From Dyella jiangningensis (lineage in GTDB: Bacteria; Pseudomonadota; Gammaproteobacteria; Xanthomonadales; Rhodanobacteraceae), in contig CP007444.1 in assembly GCA_000632805.1 (NCBI GenBank), forward strand, positions 5,134,772-5,198,771: 64,000 nt of DNA, given 5' to 3'. The notes under the pieces are model-generated. The model ran no database searches. It was given only the letters and a program-made list of their open reading frames with translations, and was not told the origin of the DNA. Each line of letters opens with the position of its first letter. The first letter of the stretch is position 1. Positions 47,739-55,704 of the stretch are shown here, piece by piece. The translations under genes and the position numbers were made by a program.

Positions 47739-49036
47739 GCACGATGAAGGTTCACGCTTACCAATCCGGTTTCGCCAACGAATTCGCCACCGAGGCCCTG
47801 CCTGGCGTGCTGCCCGAAGGGCAGAATTCGCCGCAGCAGGTCGCGCACGGCCTTTATGCCGAGCAGTTGTCCGGCACCGCCTTCACGGCGCCGCGTCATA
47901 GCAATCGGCGCAGCTGGCTGTACCGCATCCGCCCGGCGGCGATGCATCACCCGTTCGAGGCAATGGCCGAAGGCCGCTTCCACAACCGCTTCAACGAAGT
48001 TCCGGCCAGCCCCAACCAGCTGCGCTGGGACCCGCTGCCGCTGCCGGCCGAACCCACCGACTTCCTCGATGGCATCGTCACCATGGCCGGCAACGGTGGT
48101 GCGTCCGAGCAGTCGGGCGTCGGCATCCACCTGTATGCGGCCAATCGCTCGATGCAGGGGCGCTTCTTCTACAACGCCGATGGCGAGCTGCTGATTGTCC
48201 CGCAGCAGGGGCGCCTGCGGCTGGCCACCGAGTTCGGCGTGATCGAGCTGGAGCCGCTGGAAGTGGCGGTGATTCCGCGAGGCGTGCGTTTCCGCGTGGA
48301 GTTGCTGGACGACACTGCGCGCGGCTACATCGCCGAGAACTTCGGCGCGCTGCTGCGCCTGCCGGACCTCGGCCCCATCGGCAGCAACGGCTTGGCGAAC
48401 CCGCGTGATTTCCTCACGCCAGTGGCAGCCTACGAAGATGTGGAAGGCAAGTTCGAACTGGTCGCCAAGTTCCAGGGCAACCTGTGGCGCGCGCAGATCG
48501 ACCACTCACCGCTCGACGTCGTCGGCTGGCATGGCAACTACGCGCCGTACAAGTATGACCTGCGCCGCTTCAACACCATCGGTTCGATCAGCTACGACCA
48601 TCCGGACCCGAGCATCTTCCTCGTGCTGCATTCGCCCAGCGATACCGCGGGCGTGAGCAACATGGATTTCGTGATCTTCCCGCCACGCTGGCTGGTGGCG
48701 CAGAACACGTTCCGCCCGCCGTGGTTCCACCGCAACATCGCCAGCGAGTTCATGGGCCTGATCACCGGCGCGTACGATGCGAAGGCCGAGGGCTTCGTGC
48801 CCGGTGGCGCGTCGCTGCACAATTGCATGAGCGGCCACGGACCGGATGCGGCCACCTACGAGAAGGCGTCGACCCGCAACCTGTCGCAGCCGGACGTGAT
48901 CACCGGCACCATGGCCTTCATGTTCGAGACGCGCCGGGTGATCCATCCGACCCGACAGGCGCTGGAATCGAAGCAACTGCAGGGCAACTACTACGAATGC
49001 TGGCAGGGCATCCGCAAGCATTTCACCGGCAAGTAA
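47735..49036 (+). CDS. hmgA: Homogentisate 1,2-dioxygenase
   Basis: A 433-residue cupin enzyme that opens homogentisate to maleylacetoacetate. It begins VHAYQSGFANEFATEALPG and has the Fe-binding HNCMSGHGPDA and FPPRWLVAQNTFRPPWFHRN segments of the family, at full length. The ATG at 47735 (MSTMKVHAYQ) is preceded by GAAGAG; a second ATG nine bases later is possible. It lies just past the right inverted repeat, so the cassette inserted immediately upstream of this start. Confidence 0.96.
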   Translation: MSTMKVHAYQSGFANEFATEALPGVLPEGQNSPQQVAHGLYAEQLSGTAFTAPRHSNRRSWLYRIRPAAMHHPFEAMAEGRFHNRFNEVPASPNQLRWDPLPLPAEPTDFLDGIVTMAGNGGASEQSGVGIHLYAANRSMQGRFFYNADGELLIVPQQGRLRLATEFGVIELEPLEVAVIPRGVRFRVELLDDTARGYIAENFGALLRLPDLGPIGSNGLANPRDFLTPVAAYEDVEGKFELVAKFQGNLWRAQIDHSPLDVVGWHGNYAPYKYDLRRFNTIGSISYDHPDPSIFLVLHSPSDTAGVSNMDFVIFPPRWLVAQNTFRPPWFHRNIASEFMGLITGAYDAKAEGFVPGGASLHNCMSGHGPDAATYEKASTRNLSQPDVITGTMAFMFETRRVIHPTRQALESKQLQGNYYECWQGIRKHFTGK

Positions 49037-49102
49037 GCAGCACGCCACGAATCAACCAAGAATGAAACAGCTGCGGCACCAACGCAGTTCTCGGAGCAAA
49101 GC

Positions 49103-50089
49103 ATGAAACTGGGTTCCCTGAAGGAAGGCGGCCGCGACGGCACGCTGATCGTCGTCAGCCGCGACCTGACCAAGGCGGTGAAGGCCACCGGCATTGCCGC
49201 CACCTTGCAGGCTGCCCTGGATGACTGGTCGAACGTGGCGCCGCGCCTGAATGCGCTCTCGGACGACCTCAATACCGGCAAGGCTGCCGATGCGTTCCCG
49301 CTGGATGTCACCGCGATGGCTTCGCCGTTGCCGCGCGCCTATGAATTCGTCGACGGCAGCGCCTACCTGCCGCACGTGGAGCGCGTGCGCCGTGCGCGCG
49401 GCGCCGAGGTGCCGGAATCCTTCTATTCCGATCCGCTGATGTACCAGGCCACCAGCGCCGGCTTCCTTGGCCCCCGCGACCCGGTCGTGGTGCCCAGCGA
49501 GGACTACGGCATCGACCTCGAGGCTGAAGTGGTGGTCGTCACCGACGACGTGCCGATGGCGGTGACGCCGGCTCAGGCGGCCGGCCACATCCAGCTGGTG
49601 GGCCTGGTCAACGACGTCTCGCTGCGCGGCCTGATTCCCGCCGAGCTCGCCAAGGGCTTCGGTTTCCTGCAGTCCAAGCCGCGCTCCGCGCTGTCGCCGG
49701 TGTTCGTCACGCCGGACGAGCTGGGCGATGCCTGGCAGGACGAGAAGCTGCACCTGCCCATGCGCACCTGGCTCAACGGCCAGTGGTTCGGTGAAGCCGA
49801 GTGCGGCGTGGACATGCAGTTCAACTTCGCCCAGCTGGTGGCGCATGCCGCCAAGACCCGCCCGCTGACCGCCGGCACCATCGTGGGCTCGGGCACCATC
49901 GCCAATGAGGACACCGGCAAGGGCGCGTCCTGCCTGGCCGAGCAGCGCACGGTGGAAACCCTGCGCGACGGCAAGCCGAGCACGCCGTTCCTGAAGTTCG
50001 GCGACAGCCTGCGCATCGACGTGACCGATGCCACCGGTGCCTCGATCTTCGGCTCGATCGAACAGGTGATTGCGCCGCAGAAGCGCTGA
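49103..50089 (+). CDS. fahA: Fumarylacetoacetate hydrolase
   Basis: A 328-residue metal-dependent hydrolase that splits fumarylacetoacetate to fumarate and acetoacetate. It has the FAH fold with EDYGIDLEAEVVVVTDD (metal-binding Glu/Asp), LVNDVSLRGLIP and AGTIVGSGTIANED. No maleylacetoacetate isomerase gene lies between hmgA and fahA, so that step is encoded elsewhere. Start ATG 49103, 66 bases after hmgA; AGCAAAGC precedes it. Confidence 0.92.
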   Translation: MKLGSLKEGGRDGTLIVVSRDLTKAVKATGIAATLQAALDDWSNVAPRLNALSDDLNTGKAADAFPLDVTAMASPLPRAYEFVDGSAYLPHVERVRRARGAEVPESFYSDPLMYQATSAGFLGPRDPVVVPSEDYGIDLEAEVVVVTDDVPMAVTPAQAAGHIQLVGLVNDVSLRGLIPAELAKGFGFLQSKPRSALSPVFVTPDELGDAWQDEKLHLPMRTWLNGQWFGEAECGVDMQFNFAQLVAHAAKTRPLTAGTIVGSGTIANEDTGKGASCLAEQRTVETLRDGKPSTPFLKFGDSLRIDVTDATGASIFGSIEQVIAPQKR

Positions 50090-50163
50090 GCGGCGAGGGT
50101 TCGGCCTGCGGCGCTTTACCACAGGGATTTGCGCCGAGAACCTACACCATTTGTCGCAGGGAA

Positions 50164-50177
50164 CTGACGGGCGTCAA
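50164..50177 (+). promoter_or_regulatory. FNR-type box of hemN-fnr
   Basis: CTGACGGGCGTCAA, a dyad of YTGAC/GTCAR form. A GATACT hexamer begins 29.5 bases from its centre (50200-50205), and the hemN ATG lies where transcription should start. Confidence 0.75.
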
Positions 50178-50212
50178 TTGGGTACCGCAGGGGCGGTTTG
50201 ATACTGCCGCCC

Positions 50213-51613
50213 ATGCGCACCGACACTATCGTTCCCGAATTCGACGCCAGCCTCATCGCCCGGTACGACGTTGCCGGCCCGCGCTATACCAGCTATCCGA
50301 CGGCGCCCCAGTTCCACACCGGCTTCGATGAAGCCGCCCTCCGGGCGGCGGCGCAAGCCTCCAATGAAGACCTCGTGCCACGGCCGCTGTCGGTCTATGT
50401 GCACGTACCCTTCTGCTTCAGCCCTTGCTTCTACTGCGGCTGCATGCGCGTCATCACGCGCGACATCACCAAGGCGGACCACTACCTGGATCTGCTGTTC
50501 CGCGAGATCGCCATGGTGGGTCCGATGTTCGATCGCGACCGGCCGTTGAAACAGCTCCATTTCGGTGGCGGCACGCCAAACTACCTCGATCTGCCGCGCA
50601 TGACGTCGGTGATCGAGACGCTGGAGCGCCATTTCGACTACCGGCGCCAGGGCGAACGCGAGTACGGCATCGAGATCGATCCTCGCTTCGCCGACGGCCG
50701 CTACATCACGGAGTTGGCCACGCTGGGCTTCAATCGCATCTCGGTGGGCATCCAGGATTTCGACCCGGCCGTGCAGGAAGCCGTCAACCGCATCCAGAGC
50801 GTGGAGCAGACGCGCGAAGTGCTGGACGCGGCGCGTGCCTCGGGCTACGGCTCGGTAAGCGTTGATCTCATCTACGGGCTGCCCCGCCAGACCCTCGATG
50901 GTTTCGACCGCACGCTGGATGAAGTGCTTGGCCTCGCTCCCGATCGCATCGCCGTCTACGGCTACGCTCATCTTCCCAAGCTGTTCAAGGCGCAGCGGCA
51001 GATCGATGCGAACGAGCTGCCTGATCCAGCCATGCGGCTGGCCCTGTTTGGCCGCGCGTTCAAGCGCCTTTGCGATGCGGGCTATGTCTACGTGGGCATG
51101 GACCACTTCGCCCGCGCCAACGACGAGCTGGTGCGCGCGCAGCGCAGCCGCACCTTGCAACGCAATTTCCAAGGCTATTCCACGCACGGCGATTGCGACA
51201 TCATCGGCCTCGGCGTCAGCGCCATCAGCCGCATCGGCGACAGCTACAGCCAGAGCGCGCGCGACCTCATCGGTTACGAAGCCGCGATCCAGGCAGGACG
51301 ACTTCCCGTGGCGCGTGGTATCGCGTTGAGCGGTGACGACATCATCCGTCGCGCCGTGATCAGCGAGCTGATGTGCCATGGCGAGCTCGACATGTGCGGC
51401 TTCAGCGAGCTGCATCAGCTGGACTTCGCCGATCGCTTCGATAGGGAGCTGGATCGACTGCGCGAGCAAGCGACCGATGGCCTGGTCGTAGTGGACGACA
51501 CAACGATCCGCATCACCGCACGCGGCCGGCTGCTTCTGCGCAACATCGCGATGAACTTCGACGCATACCTCAACAACCCGGCAGAAACGTCCCGCTACTC
51601 GCGCACGATCTGA
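50213..51613 (+). CDS. hemN: Oxygen-independent coproporphyrinogen III dehydrogenase
   Basis: A 466-residue radical-SAM enzyme that makes protoporphyrinogen without oxygen. The radical-SAM cluster is VHVPFCFSPCFYCGC (C-x3-C-x2-C-x-C). GGGTPNYLDLPRM, RISVGIQDFDPAVQEAVNRI and YVYVGMDHFA are HemN signatures. It matches the E. coli N-terminus at RYDVAGPRYTSYPTAPQF. The ATG at 50213 sits 7 bases after a -10-like GATACT, so the mRNA may be leaderless; no Shine-Dalgarno is seen. It precedes the FNR gene by 28 bases, so they probably share a transcript. Confidence 0.95.
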   Translation: MRTDTIVPEFDASLIARYDVAGPRYTSYPTAPQFHTGFDEAALRAAAQASNEDLVPRPLSVYVHVPFCFSPCFYCGCMRVITRDITKADHYLDLLFREIAMVGPMFDRDRPLKQLHFGGGTPNYLDLPRMTSVIETLERHFDYRRQGEREYGIEIDPRFADGRYITELATLGFNRISVGIQDFDPAVQEAVNRIQSVEQTREVLDAARASGYGSVSVDLIYGLPRQTLDGFDRTLDEVLGLAPDRIAVYGYAHLPKLFKAQRQIDANELPDPAMRLALFGRAFKRLCDAGYVYVGMDHFARANDELVRAQRSRTLQRNFQGYSTHGDCDIIGLGVSAISRIGDSYSQSARDLIGYEAAIQAGRLPVARGIALSGDDIIRRAVISELMCHGELDMCGFSELHQLDFADRFDRELDRLREQATDGLVVVDDTTIRITARGRLLLRNIAMNFDAYLNNPAETSRYSRTI

Positions 51614-51641
51614 CGGATGCGACCCAGCTAGGGGGCTGAAC

Positions 51642-52403
51642 ATGCTTTCCGGGAAATCCATCGACTGCACGCTCCATCCGTGCAATCCCATCGCGGATGA
51701 TGGTGACGAGGTCCACTTCTGCAGCACCTGTGCATTCTCCGATGCCTGCCTCTCCGTTGGTTATGGCAAGCCGGAGCTTTCCGCACTCCACTGCCTCGTC
51801 GAGCACGTGGGTCCGTACCGCACAGGAGCACATGTATTCCGCACGGGTGATCCGTTCCGAGCGATCTATGCGGTGCGTGCGGGCACGGTGAAGACCTGCG
51901 TGGTCGACAAGGACGGGCGCGAGCAGGTGCTTGGCTTTTACCTGCCTGGCGAAGTCATTGGGCTGAACGCGATTTATCCCGACCAGTTTCCGTGCGACGC
52001 CGTGGCGCTGGAAGCAGCCCAGTTCTGCCGCTTCTCTTTTCCCGCCATGAGCGCCCTGGCATCGCGCATGCCGGCCTTGCAGCAGCACCTGTTCCGCTTG
52101 CTGAGCAAGGAGCTGGGCACGGCAACGCTGCTTGCTGCGGACCACACGGCGGACGAACGGATGGCCGCGTTCCTGCTGGACCTGGGTGATCGCTATCGGG
52201 CGCGTGGTTTCTCCGGCACGCAGTTCCGGTTGAGCATGGCGCGCGGCGATATTGCGAATTACCTGCGCCTCGCCTCCGAAACGGTGAGCCGCGTGCTGGG
52301 TCGGTTTCGCAGTCAAAAGTTCATCGACATCAATGGACGCTCCGTCACCTTGCTCGATCGAAAGGCGCTACGCGACATCGCCCACGACGAGTGTACGAAT
52401 TGA
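51642..52403 (+). CDS. fnr: FNR/Anr-type oxygen-sensing transcription regulator
   Basis: A 253-residue CRP/FNR activator. Cluster cysteines C27, C30 and C36 (C-x2-C-x5-C) plus C118 (QFPCDA) equal the four 4Fe-4S ligands of E. coli FNR, so it should lose activity with oxygen. The HTH is ARGDIANYLRLASETVSRVLGR, given in parts: ARGDIANYLRL and ASETVSRVL with the base-contacting E, S and R. It lies in an operon behind hemN, which has an FNR-type box, giving possible autoregulation. It is the likely reader of the seven dyads in this window. Confidence 0.93.
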   Translation: MLSGKSIDCTLHPCNPIADDGDEVHFCSTCAFSDACLSVGYGKPELSALHCLVEHVGPYRTGAHVFRTGDPFRAIYAVRAGTVKTCVVDKDGREQVLGFYLPGEVIGLNAIYPDQFPCDAVALEAAQFCRFSFPAMSALASRMPALQQHLFRLLSKELGTATLLAADHTADERMAAFLLDLGDRYRARGFSGTQFRLSMARGDIANYLRLASETVSRVLGRFRSQKFIDINGRSVTLLDRKALRDIAHDECTN

Positions 52404-52452
52404 AGGAAACGCCGTGGCAGGTTGACGCATTTAGCCATGTGCTTCGCCGTCT

Positions 52453-52466
52453 CTGACATCAGTCAA
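52453..52466 (+). promoter_or_regulatory. FNR/Dnr-type box of nirK
   Basis: CTGACATCAGTCAA, dyad with YTGAC/GTCAR arms. TAGGCT at 52488-52493 serves as -10, one base off the spacing of the other sites. Predicted start near 52501, with the AGGGAG ribosome site and ATG following. Confidence 0.75.
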
Positions 52467-52519
52467 GCGACGATTCATGGCGCTGCCTAGGCTTAAGTTG
52501 GGAATCAAGGGAGAAACCC

Positions 52520-54037
52520 ATGTCACGTCTGTTAGCCACTGTACTCATCGCCGCTGGCTTGCTGCCCGGGGCTGTACTCGCCGGCAAGGCGACAGGTACG
52601 GCGCCACTGGCCATCGTTGCAGCCGCCAGCCCGGCGCCGCTTGCGGCACCGGTCGATTTCGGCCCGCCGCAGGGCGAGCCCATCCACGCGGTGCTCGGCA
52701 TTCCGCCGAATGTGCCGGAACCGATCCATCGCAACTATCCGGCGAAGGTGATCGTCGATCTCGAAGTTATCGAGAAGGAAATGCCGATCTCCGAAGGTGT
52801 CACCTACACCTACTGGACGTTTGGCGGCACCGTGCCGGGCAGCTTCATCCGCGTGCGCCAGGGAGACACGGTGGAGTTCCATCTGAAGAACGCGCCCGAC
52901 AACAAGATGCCTCACAATATCGACCTGCACGGTGTGACAGGTCCGGGTGGCGGCGCTGCGTCCAGCTTTACCGCGCCGGGCCACGAAAGCCAGTTCACGT
53001 TCAAGGCGCTCAACGCCGGTTTGTACGTCTACCACTGCGCCACTGCACCGGTGGGCATGCATGTCGCCAATGGCATGTATGGCCTGATCCTGGTCGAGCC
53101 GCCGCAAGGTTTGCCCAAGGTGGATCACGAGTACTACGTGATGCAGGGTGACTTCTACACCACCGGCAAATACCGCGAGAAGGGACACCAGCCGTTCGAC
53201 ATGGACAAGGCGATCGAAGAGCGTCCGACCTATGTGCTGTTCAATGGTCGCGAAGGTTCGCTCACTGGCGATCACGCGTTGACGGCCAAGGTGGGCGAAT
53301 CGGTTCGCCTGTTCGTCGGAAACGGCGGTCCGAACCTGGTGTCGAGCTTCCACGTGATCGGCGAGATCTTCGACAAGGTCTACTACGAAGGCGGCACGCA
53401 CGCGCAGGAAAACGTGCAGACCACGTTGATCCCCGCCGGTGGCGCAATGATGGCGGAGTTCCATGTCGATGTGCCGGGCAGCTACGTGCTGGTCGACCAC
53501 TCGATCTTCCGTGCCTTCAACAAGGGCGCACTGGGCATCCTCAAGGTGGATGGGCCGGAGAACAAGGCGATCTATTCGGGCAAGGAAGTGGATTCGGTCT
53601 ATCTGGGTGATCGCGCCAATCCCAACCTGCACGCCGTCGCCACCGCGGCCAAGGCCAATGCCAGCGGCACGCTGAGCAAGGACGACCAGATCGCCGCGGG
53701 CAAGCAGTTGTTTACCGGCACGTGCTCGGTCTGTCATCAGGCCAATGGCGAAGGCCTATCGGGCGTGTTCCCGCCGCTGGCCAAGTCGGACTACCTGGCT
53801 AAGCAGGACAAGGATCACCTGATCGGCATTCCGCTGCATGGCCTGACCGGCAAAGTCACGGTCAACGGCAAGGAATACGACTCGGTGATGCCGCCGATGA
53901 GCCAGCTGACCGATGACGAAGTGGCCAACATCCTCACCTACGTGCTGAACAGCTGGGGTAACCCGGGTGGACAGGTGAGCAAGGAAGAAGTGTCCAAGGT
54001 GCGCGCCACGCCGGCGCCGGCAGCCATGGGGCACTGA
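52520..54037 (+). CDS. nirK: Copper nitrite reductase (class II, AniA-like) with C-terminal cytochrome c
   Basis: A 505-residue periplasmic enzyme that reduces nitrite to NO. Signal peptide about 1-21. Cupredoxin 1: type-1 Cu ligands H132, C173, H181 and M186 in HCATAPVGMHVANGM, the shorter loop of class II (AniA) forms; type-2 Cu H137 and H172, catalytic D135. Cupredoxin 2: SSFHVIGEIFD (catalytic His) and LVDHSIFRAF (type-2 His). A cytochrome c domain with C402-S-V-C-H406 and the MPPMSQ Met loop is fused at the C-terminus, as in three-domain NirKs, so electrons can enter directly. First of nirK, nirV, sco. Confidence 0.95.
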   Translation: MSRLLATVLIAAGLLPGAVLAGKATGTAPLAIVAAASPAPLAAPVDFGPPQGEPIHAVLGIPPNVPEPIHRNYPAKVIVDLEVIEKEMPISEGVTYTYWTFGGTVPGSFIRVRQGDTVEFHLKNAPDNKMPHNIDLHGVTGPGGGAASSFTAPGHESQFTFKALNAGLYVYHCATAPVGMHVANGMYGLILVEPPQGLPKVDHEYYVMQGDFYTTGKYREKGHQPFDMDKAIEERPTYVLFNGREGSLTGDHALTAKVGESVRLFVGNGGPNLVSSFHVIGEIFDKVYYEGGTHAQENVQTTLIPAGGAMMAEFHVDVPGSYVLVDHSIFRAFNKGALGILKVDGPENKAIYSGKEVDSVYLGDRANPNLHAVATAAKANASGTLSKDDQIAAGKQLFTGTCSVCHQANGEGLSGVFPPLAKSDYLAKQDKDHLIGIPLHGLTGKVTVNGKEYDSVMPPMSQLTDDEVANILTYVLNSWGNPGGQVSKEEVSKVRATPAPAAMGH

Positions 54038-54038
54038 G

Positions 54039-54800
54039 ATGAAACGGCTGGCCGTGATCCTTTCCGGCCTGCTGCTCGCCCTTCCGGCAGCGGCGGCAGA
54101 CTATGTCGCCCTGCCGGGAGGCAGCTTTTCCAGCGTCCTTCCGGCGGATGGCAAGGTGGCGCCCGCCCGTATAGCGCCCTTCCATCTGCGCACCGAGCCG
54201 GTCACCAACGCCGAGTTCCTGGCCTTCACGCAGAAGCACCCGGAGTGGCGCCGTGATCGCGTGCCGGCCTTGTTTGCCGACGCTGGATATCTTTCCCATT
54301 GGGCTGGCGACAACACGCTCGGCGCTGCGATATCACCTACTCAACCGGTCACGCGCGTCAGTTGGTTTGCGGCGGAAGCCTATTGCGAGAGCGAGCACGC
54401 ACGCCTTCCCACCTGGTATGAGTGGGAATACGCAGCCGCCGCCGACAGCGAGCGTGCCGATGCACGCAACGATCCTGCGTGGCGTGAGCGTGTGCTGATC
54501 TGGTACAGCCGCCCGTCGAATGCGCCGCTGCCCGAGGTCGGCGGGGCTGCCGACATCCACGGCGTGCGCGACCTCAATGGGGTAGTGTGGGAATGGGTGG
54601 ACGACTTCAATGCGCTGCTGGTGGGCAGCGATAGCCGCGACCAGGATGGCGCGGACAAATTCAAGTTCTGCGGGGCCGGTGCGCTCACTATGCAGGAGAA
54701 GGAAAACTACGCCACGCTGATGCGTGTGGCCATGTTGTCCTCGCTCAAGGCATCCAACACCACCACGAATCTTGGCTTTCGTTGTGCACGGCCTGACTGA
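54039..54800 (+). CDS. nirV: NirV-like formylglycine-generating-enzyme family protein
   Basis: A 253-residue exported protein of the SUMF1/FGE fold. Signal peptide about 1-20. RTEPVTNAEFLAFTQKHPEW, QPVTRVSWFAAEAYCE, ARLPTWYEWEYAAAAD and the final NTTTNLGFRCARPD are standard. NirV proteins accompany NirK in many denitrifiers and are thought to help its maturation. It starts one base after the nirK stop. Active-site cysteines of true FGEs are not both evident, so an enzymatic role is doubtful. Confidence 0.88.
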   Translation: MKRLAVILSGLLLALPAAAADYVALPGGSFSSVLPADGKVAPARIAPFHLRTEPVTNAEFLAFTQKHPEWRRDRVPALFADAGYLSHWAGDNTLGAAISPTQPVTRVSWFAAEAYCESEHARLPTWYEWEYAAAADSERADARNDPAWRERVLIWYSRPSNAPLPEVGGAADIHGVRDLNGVVWEWVDDFNALLVGSDSRDQDGADKFKFCGAGALTMQEKENYATLMRVAMLSSLKASNTTTNLGFRCARPD

Positions 54801-54809
54801 GGAATGATC

Positions 54810-55373
54810 ATGAAGCGGTTGCTCGTGTTGCTATGCCTTCTCCTCTTCACTGCCGCACATGCAGAGACACCGTTGCCAAGGGATTCGATCTATCAGCTGG
54901 ATGTAAAGCTGACCGACCAAAGCGGCAAGACATGGCCCCTGGCGTCGCGTCGCGGCCACGTGCAGTTGGTGTCGATGTTCTACTCCTCGTGCACGATGGT
55001 GTGCCCGATGATCGTGGATACGTTGAAGCTGACCCAGAAGGCGGTGGACGAGCCCGATCGTGAACGATTGGATCTTCTGCTGATCAGTTTCGACCCCGCG
55101 CGCGACAGCGTATCGGTACTTCGTCAATACGCCGAGCGACGCAAGCTGGATGCCCCGCAATGGACGCTGGCTCGCTCCGAGCCGGCTCCCACTCGTCAGT
55201 TGGCAGCATTGCTTGGCGTCCAATACCGGCCCCTGCCGGATGGCGACTTCAATCACTCCAGCGAACTTCTCTTGCTGGATGAAGAAGGCCGCATCGTGGC
55301 CCGCTCTGCCATTATCGGACGCCTCGATCCCGAATTTTTACAGGCTGTGAAGAAGACGCTTCGTACGCCGTAG
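54810..55373 (+). CDS. SCO1/SenC copper chaperone
   Basis: A 187-residue exported thioredoxin-fold protein. Signal about 1-18. Copper ligands C61 and C65 in SSCTMVCPM and H149 in DFNHSSE are all present. SCO proteins deliver copper; here, behind nirK and nirV, the likely client is the NirK copper sites rather than cbb3, which lacks a CuA centre. GAGGA at 54799 supports the second of two close ATGs (54804 or 54810). Confidence 0.88.
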   Translation: MKRLLVLLCLLLFTAAHAETPLPRDSIYQLDVKLTDQSGKTWPLASRRGHVQLVSMFYSSCTMVCPMIVDTLKLTQKAVDEPDRERLDLLLISFDPARDSVSVLRQYAERRKLDAPQWTLARSEPAPTRQLAALLGVQYRPLPDGDFNHSSELLLLDEEGRIVARSAIIGRLDPEFLQAVKKTLRTP

Positions 55374-55704
55374 CTTTGTTGTTGCGAGACGTACGGACCA
55401 CCACCTTGAGTTGATGTGTGGTGAATGGGGCGTACTCGCTCGTGTATGCGCACCGATCTTCGCGTTCGTCGTGTGATGCATGCAGCGCGATCGCGTTGCA
55501 TGCGTGGACACCATGCAAAACGGGATGCGGAAATCGCCTTCATCATTCGGGAAGCAAGTCTTTCGCAAGCACCTGCCATCGGCGTGGCGCGTTGTCACAG
55601 TAACTCTTCATGCGCCAATGGCTTGACGGTGGTCAGGCCGAATCGTCGCCTACCTGTCGAGACTAACTTCACTCAATGGGGAGTAGATCGACAGGAGTAG
55701 TTAG
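55374..55704. other. Intergenic region between sco and the porin gene
   Basis: 331 bases. It holds a 26-bp near-perfect palindrome at 55478-55503 (24 of 26 positions; arms GCATGCA/TGCATGC, centre CGCGATCGCG) and the FNR-type box at 55623-55636. I see no gene; short frames present here lack codon bias. Confidence 0.6.
55623..55636 (+). promoter_or_regulatory. FNR-type box of the porin gene
   Basis: TTGACGGTGGTCAG, a YTGAC/GTCAR dyad. GAGACT at 55659-55664 starts 29.5 bases from its centre, as for ccoN and fabA, pointing to a start near 55671. Confidence 0.72.

Noticed and set aside
50190..50215. TTGATACTGCC before hemN as the FNR half-site
   Set aside because: No second arm; the dyad CTGACGGGCGTCAA at 50164 fits better and TTGATACT is better read as the -10.
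55460..55515. The palindrome near 55478 as a NsrR operator
   Set aside because: GATGCAT half-sites exist but the spacing is wider than the usual NsrR site; kept only as an unexplained palindrome.
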